A stretch of 7,687 bases of DNA. Origin: Enteractinococcus sp. GTDB taxonomy: Bacteria > Actinomycetota > Actinomycetes > Actinomycetales > Micrococcaceae. Positions 6,377 to 7,687 of the stretch are shown here, piece by piece. The stretch spans positions 1-7,687 of the forward strand of contig JAJUIX010000054.1 of NCBI GenBank assembly GCA_029267455.1, read 5' to 3'. Position numbers and translations under genes: made by a program. The notes below the pieces were generated by a model. The model made no database searches. It was not told the origin of the DNA and was given only the letters and a program-made list of their open reading frames with translations. The first letter of the stretch is position 1. Every line of letters begins with the position of its first letter.

Positions 6377-6773
6377 GAAGATAAATCGGCGTGGATGGTG
6401 GGGCATCCTGCTCCACGCCACATGGCCCACTTTGCTCGCGGTGGCAATTACCGGTGTGATTTTTGGCATCACCCAGGGGGTCGAGGCGGGCTGGTCGGCG
6501 GGTATTTCTGGTGTTGTCGTCTGGTTTCTTTCAGCCATCAGTATTCTTGTCATTGCCCTGGTCTGGCGCAAACACCGCGATCTGGCAATTCCCCTTGCCA
6601 TCGGCGCTTTTCTGGCCAAGATCGTGATATTAGGCGTCGCGTTAACGGTCATCCCACAGCCGGAGTGGCTGCATCCGACAGGGGCAGCAATCGGCGCTTT
6701 AGTAGGCATCGTCGTATGGCAAGTGGCTGAAGTGCTCGTGTTTATCAATACGAGACGTTTAATATATGTGTAG
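6366..6773 (+). CDS. Small four-helix membrane protein, AtpI-like
   Basis: A 135-aa membrane protein between the wecA-like gene and atpB, the position held by Rv1303 in M. tuberculosis and by atpI in many atp operons. AtpI-type proteins are thought to help assemble the c-ring or take up Mg2+; that role is not shown by this sequence. I choose TTG 6366 because of the well-placed AGGTGA; GTG 6357 and ATG 6321 in the same frame would add 3 or 15 residues. A basic N-terminus (AAKKINRRG) precedes four hydrophobic segments at about 13-35, 44-67, 73-95 and 106-127. TM3 contains a lysine (AFLAKIVIL), a feature I recall from AtpI-like proteins. The gene overlaps wecA by 11 bases but is separated from atpB by 329 bases and a hairpin, so it appears to belong to the upstream transcript. 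Confidence 0.8.
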   Translation: MAAKKINRRGWWGILLHATWPTLLAVAITGVIFGITQGVEAGWSAGISGVVVWFLSAISILVIALVWRKHRDLAIPLAIGAFLAKIVILGVALTVIPQPEWLHPTGAAIGALVGIVVWQVAEVLVFINTRRLIYV

Positions 6774-6806
6774 CTTTGTCAGTCACTGTGACAAAGCCAA
6801 CATTTT
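6773..6806 (+). terminator. Probable terminator after the AtpI-like gene
   Basis: GCTTTGTCA (6773-6781) pairs perfectly over 9 bp with TGACAAAGC (6789-6797) around a seven-base loop. The stem begins at the last base of the TAG stop. A short T-run follows (6803-6806), with TTTTT again at 6814-6818, weaker and further from the stem than at the rho terminator. It likely ends, or partly ends, the prfA-to-AtpI transcript. Confidence 0.6.
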
Positions 6807-6913
6807 CAACTAATTTTTCATCATCCTGCAGCTGATAAATGCGGTCTGACAAGGGATGACCCTGAAATCAAGCGTCTGCAGCGATCTTTTGTGTGAGTAA
6901 CCTCTCACTTGTT

Positions 6914-6943
6914 TTGATAGATTGTGCTTCTACAGCCGATAGT
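6914..6943 (+). promoter_or_regulatory. Candidate distal promoter of the atp operon
   Basis: TTGATA (6914-6919, 5/6 to the -35 consensus) and GATAGT (6938-6943, 4/6 to the -10 consensus) are 18 bases apart. Transcription would start near 6950 and leave a leader of about 150 bases before atpB. Sequence match only. Confidence 0.35.
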
Positions 6944-6958
6944 AGTGAACGACTCAAT

Positions 6959-6987
6959 GCGACACCGGTTAGGGTTTTTGCTAGACT
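6959..6987 (+). promoter_or_regulatory. Candidate proximal promoter of the atp operon, extended -10
   Basis: GCGACA (6959-6964, 4/6) is followed after 17 bases by TAGACT (6982-6987, 4/6). TGC directly upstream of the hexamer makes it an extended -10. The predicted start, near 6994, leaves a leader of about 108 bases. The -10 lies in the centre of an inverted repeat. Confidence 0.4.
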
Positions 6988-7003
6988 ATCCAAGGGCAAA
7001 AAC
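6974..7003. repeat. Inverted repeat spanning the proximal atp promoter -10
   Basis: GTTTTTGC (6974-6981) and GCAAAAAC (6996-7003) are perfect 8-base inverted arms separated by 14 bases. Arm centres are 22 bases apart, close to two helical turns, which suits a dimeric repressor. As RNA the arms could form a stem only if transcription starts upstream of 6974. Confidence 0.5.
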
Positions 7004-7102
7004 GCGTTGAGAATCGCAACTGCCTACAATATTCCGGCAACATCCCCGAAGCAGGACGAAAAGGCCTGAACTTTCCTGTGGGATTCTTAAGAGAGGATTT
7101 GC

Positions 7103-7687
7103 GTGCTTCCACTCGTGCTAAGTTATCTCCCCACGCAGGGATACGTGCCGCCCACGATCGACGATGCGCATTCGCCAGACATCATTCCGTGGATGGCTGA
7201 GTACGGTACCGGTTTCGGTAAGCAAATGCTGATGATCATCTTGTCGATCATTTTGATCTGGGCATTCTTCGGCATTGCAATGCGCAAACCTTCCCTGGTC
7301 CCAAACCGGCTCCAGTGGATCGCCGAATCAGGGTACGAATTCGTTCGCAACGGTATAGGCAGAGACATCCTCGGCGAAAAATACTTCCGCCAGTGGGTAC
7401 CGCTACTGTTTGCGACGTTTTTCTTTGTACTGCTGAATAATCTTTTTGGTGCTATCCCACTTCTGCAACTGCCCTCCTTCTCCCACGCAGGTGCGGCCTA
7501 CGCGATCGCCATCATCATGTACATCGTGTGGATCGGTGTAGGGCTTCGCCATCACGGCATCAAATACTTCAAGCTGGCGGTGGTACCTGAAGGTGTGCCC
7601 GGTTGGATTCTGCCGCTTTTGGTTCCACTGGAGATCATCTCGAACTTTATCGTTCGCCCTCTGACGCACTCCTTGCGTCTGATGGCC
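7103..7687 (+). CDS. atpB: F-type ATP synthase subunit a, N-terminal 195 residues (partial)
   Basis: Membrane subunit a of the Fo sector; it forms the proton half-channels beside the c-ring. The start is GTG 7103, five bases after GAGAGGA (7091-7097). The frame stays open to the window end, giving 195 residues of an expected 260 or so. Hydrophobic segments lie at about 40-60, 98-121, 131-148 and 166-185. LLNNLFGAIPLLQLP (110-124) matches the conserved LNN-x-x-G-x-x-P block. RPLTHSLRL (185-193) carries the essential arginine, R192, equivalent to E. coli R210, and E177 lies in the preceding helix. The sequence stops just before the expected N-M after LRLMA. As in other bacteria it should be the first structural gene of the atp operon, continuing beyond the window. 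Confidence 0.95.
   Translation, partial: MLPLVLSYLPTQGYVPPTIDDAHSPDIIPWMAEYGTGFGKQMLMIILSIILIWAFFGIAMRKPSLVPNRLQWIAESGYEFVRNGIGRDILGEKYFRQWVPLLFATFFFVLLNNLFGAIPLLQLPSFSHAGAAYAIAIIMYIVWIGVGLRHHGIKYFKLAVVPEGVPGWILPLLVPLEIISNFIVRPLTHSLRLMA

Larger units (their letters stand above)
6774..7102 (+). promoter_or_regulatory. Control region upstream of the ATP synthase operon
   Basis: This 329-base stretch has no convincing gene. From left to right it holds the terminator hairpin, a small dyad GTGAG/CTCAC (6893-6897 and 6904-6908), two promoter-like pairs (6914-6943 and 6959-6987), an inverted repeat spanning the second one (6974-7003), and an isolated -10-like TACAAT (7025-7030). About 70 bases of leader then precede the atpB ribosome site. 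Very short open frames at 6839 and 6856 lack usable ribosome sites. Confidence 0.6.

Noticed and set aside
6856..6900. Fourteen-codon frame before atpB (ATG 6856, overlapped by a six-codon frame from ATG 6839)
   Set aside because: The AAGGG before ATG 6856 abuts the start with no spacer, the peptide has no regulatory feature such as a run of one amino acid, and nothing else supports translation.
1..7687. Search for mobile elements, CRISPR arrays, tRNA/rRNA genes, toxin-antitoxin or defence genes
   Set aside because: Nothing of these kinds is visible on either strand. Almost all the sequence is conserved housekeeping genes in expected order, and the gaps show only small dyads and promoter-like elements.

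Overview
The window is an ordinary chromosomal housekeeping segment from a Gram-positive actinobacterium, most likely order Micrococcales and possibly Micrococcaceae. Three things support this. The gene order thrB, rho, prfA, prmC, tsaC, wecA-like, small membrane gene, atpB matches the actinobacterial arrangement known from Mycobacterium tuberculosis Rv1296-Rv1304. Rho carries the long charged N-terminal insertion typical of high-GC actinobacteria. GTG and TTG starts with purine-rich ribosome sites are frequent. G+C looks moderate by eye, lower than in Micrococcus or Arthrobacter, which would suit relatives such as Yaniella or Enteractinococcus; the genus is a guess.

Layout: bases 1-84 are the last 27 codons of homoserine kinase (thrB), followed by a perfect hairpin. 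A leader of about 275 bases with several small inverted repeats precedes rho (361-2370). A textbook intrinsic terminator (2383-2421) separates rho from prfA; the rpmE gene that lies between them in M. tuberculosis is absent. Then comes a tightly packed run on the + strand: prfA (2459-3547), prmC (3544-4437, ATGA overlap), tsaC (4476-5204), a WecA/TagO-type glycosyl-phosphate transferase gene (5201-6376, ATGA overlap) and a four-helix AtpI-like membrane protein (6366-6773, 11-base overlap). A hairpin follows, then a 329-base region with promoter-like elements, then the first 195 codons of atpB (7103 to the window end), the first gene of the F-type ATP synthase operon.

Functionally, Rho ends transcription and RF1 ends translation at UAA/UAG. 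PrmC methylates the RF1 GGQ glutamine, TsaC starts synthesis of the t6A37 modification of ANN-decoding tRNAs, and the WecA-like enzyme starts a lipid-linked wall glycopolymer. The small membrane protein and AtpB belong to the ATP synthase region.

I see no mobile element, CRISPR, tRNA, rRNA or plainly new system. The points most worth a second look are an Asp-to-Glu change in the metal-binding MGD motif of the WecA-like enzyme, an RGG-box insertion inside the RNA-binding fold of Rho, an inverted repeat spanning a putative atp promoter, a hairpin covering the ribosome site at the tsaC/wecA junction, and a possible leaderless start for tsaC.
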